NCBI GenBank assembly: GCA_027021285.1 | Contig: JALUUP010000474.1 | Location: 1-6,641 of the forward strand | Origin: Bacteroidota bacterium | GTDB lineage: Bacteria; Bacteroidota; Ignavibacteria; SZUA-365; JAADGX01 | DNA: 6,641 nucleotides | Reading direction: 5' to 3' | Part shown: piece after piece, positions 5,836 to 6,641 of the stretch | How the letters are laid out: every line of letters starts with the position of its first letter | Numbering within the stretch: position 1 is the stretch's first letter | Made by a program: the position numbers and the translations under genes | Notes under the pieces: model-generated | Told to the model about the DNA's origin: nothing | Databases searched by the model: none | Seen by the model: the letters and a program-made list of their open reading frames with translations, nothing else

Positions 5836-6641
5836 TTATGGCAGTTTTCGAAAAATGAAATACCGTGAAAGGAATTCCAGCAGCAGCGCCAGCAAGGCGG
5901 ACAGCACGAAACCGTAATACAATTCCGTGTACCTTCTGAACACCGTCACCTCAAGCTTTGATTTTTCCAGCTTATCGATCGATGCATAGATTTCTTCGAG
6001 CTTCTTGTTGCTCGTCGCCCGGAAGTATCGGCCGCCCGTCAACTCCGCGATTTGTTTCAACATGTCCTCGTCGATCTCGACGGGCATATTCTGGTACTGG
6101 ATGCCAAACGGCGTTTGGACAGGGTACGGCGCCATTCCCCGCGAGCCTACACCGATCGTGTACACGCGAATGCCGTATGTCTGCGCAATCTGCGCGCCGG
6201 TCACAGGGTCGATGGAGCCGCGGTTGTTGACACCATCCGTAAGAAGGATGATCACTTTGCTCTTGGCCTTGCTGTTTCTCATGCGATCCACACCCGTGGC
6301 CAGACCTTCACCGATCGCAGTGCCGTCTTCGAGCATTCCCACTTTGATCTTGGACAGCAGGTCCCGCAACACCGAATAATCCGTGGTCAGCGGGCACTGG
6401 GTGAAGCTCTCACCCGCAAAGATCACTAATCCAATCCGGTCGGTCTTTCGACCCGCGATAAAATTATCCGCGACTTCTTTCGCCGCTTCCACGCGATTGG
6501 GTCGAAAATCCTCGGCCAGCATGGAACCGGACACGTCCAGTACCAGCGTGATATCGATGCCTTCCGTGTAGATGTTCTCTCCTTGCGACGATGTTTGCGG
6601 GCGTGCCAGGGCAAACACGATCAGAGCCAACGCGAGACTTC
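5836..6641 (-). CDS. batA: BatA: membrane-anchored von Willebrand factor A protein, N terminus cut by the right edge
   Basis: The visible 267 residues start inside a membrane helix (SLALALIVFALARPQ); the first 60 or so residues of a roughly 330-residue family protein lie outside the window. The frame is open to the edge, so the TTG at 6630 is an internal Leu codon and not a start. Numbering from the first visible residue, the VWA domain spans about 27-205 and has a full metal site: DVSGS (35-39), Thr107 in DGTAIGEG and Asp135 in LLTDGVNN. The features GSIDPVTGAQIAQTYGIRVY and the long loop after TIGVG are typical of BatA. A C-terminal membrane helix (about 241-262) precedes a short basic end. 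A paralogue of BatB directly downstream, it is expected to be a partner in the same inner-membrane complex. The stop TAA at 5838-5836 is three bases before batB. Its own promoter and any MoxR or DUF58 genes would be outside the window. Confidence 0.95.
   Translation of the reverse strand, partial: SLALALIVFALARPQTSSQGENIYTEGIDITLVLDVSGSMLAEDFRPNRVEAAKEVADNFIAGRKTDRIGLVIFAGESFTQCPLTTDYSVLRDLLSKIKVGMLEDGTAIGEGLATGVDRMRNSKAKSKVIILLTDGVNNRGSIDPVTGAQIAQTYGIRVYTIGVGSRGMAPYPVQTPFGIQYQNMPVEIDEDMLKQIAELTGGRYFRATSNKKLEEIYASIDKLEKSKLEVTVFRRYTELYYGFVLSALLALLLEFLSRYFIFRKLP

Noticed and set aside
5053..5868. Long plus-strand frame of 271 codons opposite batB
   Set aside because: It is antisense to a well-conserved VWA gene and its composition does not resemble a protein (no domain, scattered Arg, Gln and Pro). 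Other plus-strand frames such as 3197-3940 and 2561-3151 are rejected for the same reason.
1..6641. Mobile elements, CRISPR arrays, tRNA or rRNA genes, toxin-antitoxin or defence genes
   Set aside because: No transposase, integrase, spaced repeats, inverted terminal repeats or RNA gene signatures are visible. The VWA plus TPR combination could suggest a defence-like system, but gene order and family motifs identify the Bat module.

Overview
The window holds almost an entire Bat (Bacteroides aerotolerance) operon on the minus strand. In transcription order it reads batA (5' end lost at the right edge), batB, batC, batD, batE, then a gene for a small outer-membrane beta-barrel protein. After a 155-base AT-rich gap, the start of deoC (deoxyribose-phosphate aldolase) runs off the left edge. 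Every gene I can support is on the minus strand, and coding density is very high.

Organism: gene content and order (two VWA proteins, a TPR protein with a Lys/Gln-rich tail, BatD, then a TPR/SH3 BatE) and the Gram-negative outer-membrane protein point to the Bacteroidota/Chlorobiota/Ignavibacteriota side of the FCB group. By eye the genes are slightly above 50% GC. Some genes have good Shine-Dalgarno sites (batC, batE) and others none (batB), so I would not go below superphylum. This placement is an inference; no marker gene is present.

Layout, right to left: batA (6641-5836) and batB (5832-4777) are inner-membrane proteins with periplasm-facing von Willebrand A domains and complete MIDAS metal sites. 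batC (4780-4010) is a secreted TPR protein with a strongly basic Lys/Gln tail. batD (4006-2195) has a large exported beta-rich region, one membrane helix and a helical cytoplasmic tail. batE (2198-1446) has a signal sequence, TPRs, two membrane helices and a C-terminal bacterial SH3 domain. The barrel gene (about 1395-604) follows directly. Junctions are 3-base gaps (A/B, C/D) or 4-base ATGA overlaps (B/C, D/E, and possibly E/barrel), so the proteins are probably made together and assemble as an envelope complex. Family knowledge places a MoxR ATPase and a DUF58 protein upstream of batA in many genomes; that part would lie outside this window.

Nothing here is a mobile element, CRISPR array, RNA gene or clearly new system. 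The points most worth a second look are the barrel gene as a possible sixth member of the Bat operon, and two A8 tracts in batC, one of which forms an in-frame dnaX-type slippery heptamer followed by an open -1 frame.
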